Source: Oceanobacillus piezotolerans (GTDB taxonomy: Bacteria > Bacillota > Bacilli > Bacillales > Amphibacillaceae). From it: DNA of 64,000 bases. Below are positions 63,459 to 64,000 of this stretch, piece by piece. Position 1 is the stretch's first letter, and each line of letters opens with the position of its first letter. The stretch spans positions 372,001 to 436,000 of the forward strand of contig NZ_RCHR01000004.1 of NCBI RefSeq assembly GCF_003665065.1, written 5' to 3'. A program made the translations under genes and the position numbers. Under the pieces are notes generated by a model that searched no databases, was not told where the DNA came from, and saw nothing but the letters and a program-made list of their open reading frames with translations.

Positions 63459-64000
63459 CCTCGAAAACCTCCTTCACTTCAATATCTTTATTAATGATAA
63501 ATTCAATTGCCCGTCTAATTTCGTAATTATCTCCAATTAACTCCACAATTAAGTTACCTAAAGGAATCCCTTGTAATTCCGTAATGTTCCCAAACAGAAC
63601 ATTGATTTCCACATGGTAAATCTTTGCGGTTTTAGAAACGATCGGTTGTCCGGAGTCTGCTCCGAAAAATTCAATTTTGAAGATACGACTAAAATGATCC
63701 TTTTCTTTAAACAGTTGATAAACACTTTTAGGCACTTCATCTCGAATGACGGATTTGACAAAGTTTCGTGTTGTATCTGTTTTTGGATGTGCAAAAACAT
63801 TATAGACATTTCCTGTTTCAATAATTTGGCCATCTTCCATTACCGCAACCCGATTACAAATTTCTTTAATTACTTTCATTTCATGGGTAATCATTAAAAT
63901 CGTAATATTGTACTCCTCGTTTATCCGTTTTAATAAATTTAAGATTGATTTTGTAGTTTCCGGGTCTAGTGCCGATGTAGCTTCATCGCATAATAATATG
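63400..64000 (-). CDS. metN: Methionine-type ABC transporter ATP-binding protein MetN, C-terminal part
   Basis: The gene runs off the right edge. The visible ~199 residues begin within the Walker B motif region (ILLCDEATSALDPETT) and include the H-loop MITHEM and a C-terminal ACT-like/NIL regulatory domain (about the last 90 residues: YHVEINVLFGNITELQGIPLGNLIVEL). The NIL domain binds methionine to inhibit transport. The Walker A and signature parts lie outside the window. Confidence 0.88.
   Translation of the reverse strand, partial: ILLCDEATSALDPETTKSILNLLKRINEEYNITILMITHEMKVIKEICNRVAVMEDGQIIETGNVYNVFAHPKTDTTRNFVKSVIRDEVPKSVYQLFKEKDHFSRIFKIEFFGADSGQPIVSKTAKIYHVEINVLFGNITELQGIPLGNLIVELIGDNYEIRRAIEFIINKDIEVKEVFEDGSEHRVDIERVVGNDLHG

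Overview
The window is low-GC Gram-positive DNA, most like a Bacillaceae genome and possibly a salt-tolerant Oceanobacillus/Virgibacillus-type organism. This rests on gene content: a ComK homologue, a SigB-type promoter before a general-stress gene, an LPXTA surface protein paired with a class D sortase, an OpuC-type osmoprotectant transporter, an S-box (SAM-I) riboswitch, an AAAGGAGG-type ribosome binding site, and AT-rich intergenic DNA with classical Gram-positive terminators. No complete tRNA, rRNA or CRISPR array is present.

Layout. 1-9.6 kb is chromosomal housekeeping: the end of a cystine-type amino-acid ABC transporter, an SDR oxidoreductase divergent from a TetR regulator, the acidic surface protein and its sortase, an OpuC-like osmoprotectant ABC operon (minus strand), and a YflT-type stress protein behind a SigB promoter. 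At 9.8-10.3 kb a 5'-truncated tyrosine integrase and a 43-bp piece matching the 3' half of tRNA-Val(GAC) mark an old integration end. About 38 kb of accessory DNA follows, much of it defence-related.

Accessory region. 10.4-15.9 kb holds a type II restriction-modification (R-M) system with two m5C methyltransferases around a PD-(D/E)XK endonuclease, plus a P-loop ATPase. 16.3-21.1 kb is a phage-type replication and regulation remnant (DnaB, G39P-like loader, DnaD-like initiator, sigma-like factor, XRE repressor, ComK homologue). 21.5-29.1 kb is a minus-strand set: a multi-helix-turn-helix protein, a Dnd-associated-like protein, a DndD-like SMC ATPase, a 58-residue protein, a PLD-nuclease/helicase fusion and a stand-alone winged-helix protein. 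It has no sulfur-transfer genes. 29.6-31.7 kb is a Dam-type R-M pair behind a LexA-like box and a leader terminator. 31.9-36.5 kb is an McrBC-type system with an EVE domain in McrB. 38.4-47.8 kb is a compact seven-gene operon: dynamin-like GTPase, unknown protein, dynamin-like GTPase, two-TM protein, HerA-like ATPase, LHH nuclease toxin and SUKH immunity protein. This operon lies between an intact yxjG-type methionine synthase gene and a 196-bp fragment of a closely related copy. I regard it as the best candidate for an undescribed system.

48-64 kb returns to chromosomal functions: a dicarboxylate/glutamate symporter, a His/Tyr-rich protein, a Cas4-like/XPD helicase, and an organosulfur and methionine region. 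The last contains a flavin reductase, an SSS symporter with a small partner, two LLM flavin monooxygenases (one behind an S-box riboswitch) and metQ-metP-metN. A vitamin B6 pair (pyridoxal kinase and an ECF S component) lies inside it. All family assignments come from reading the sequence; no database search was run.
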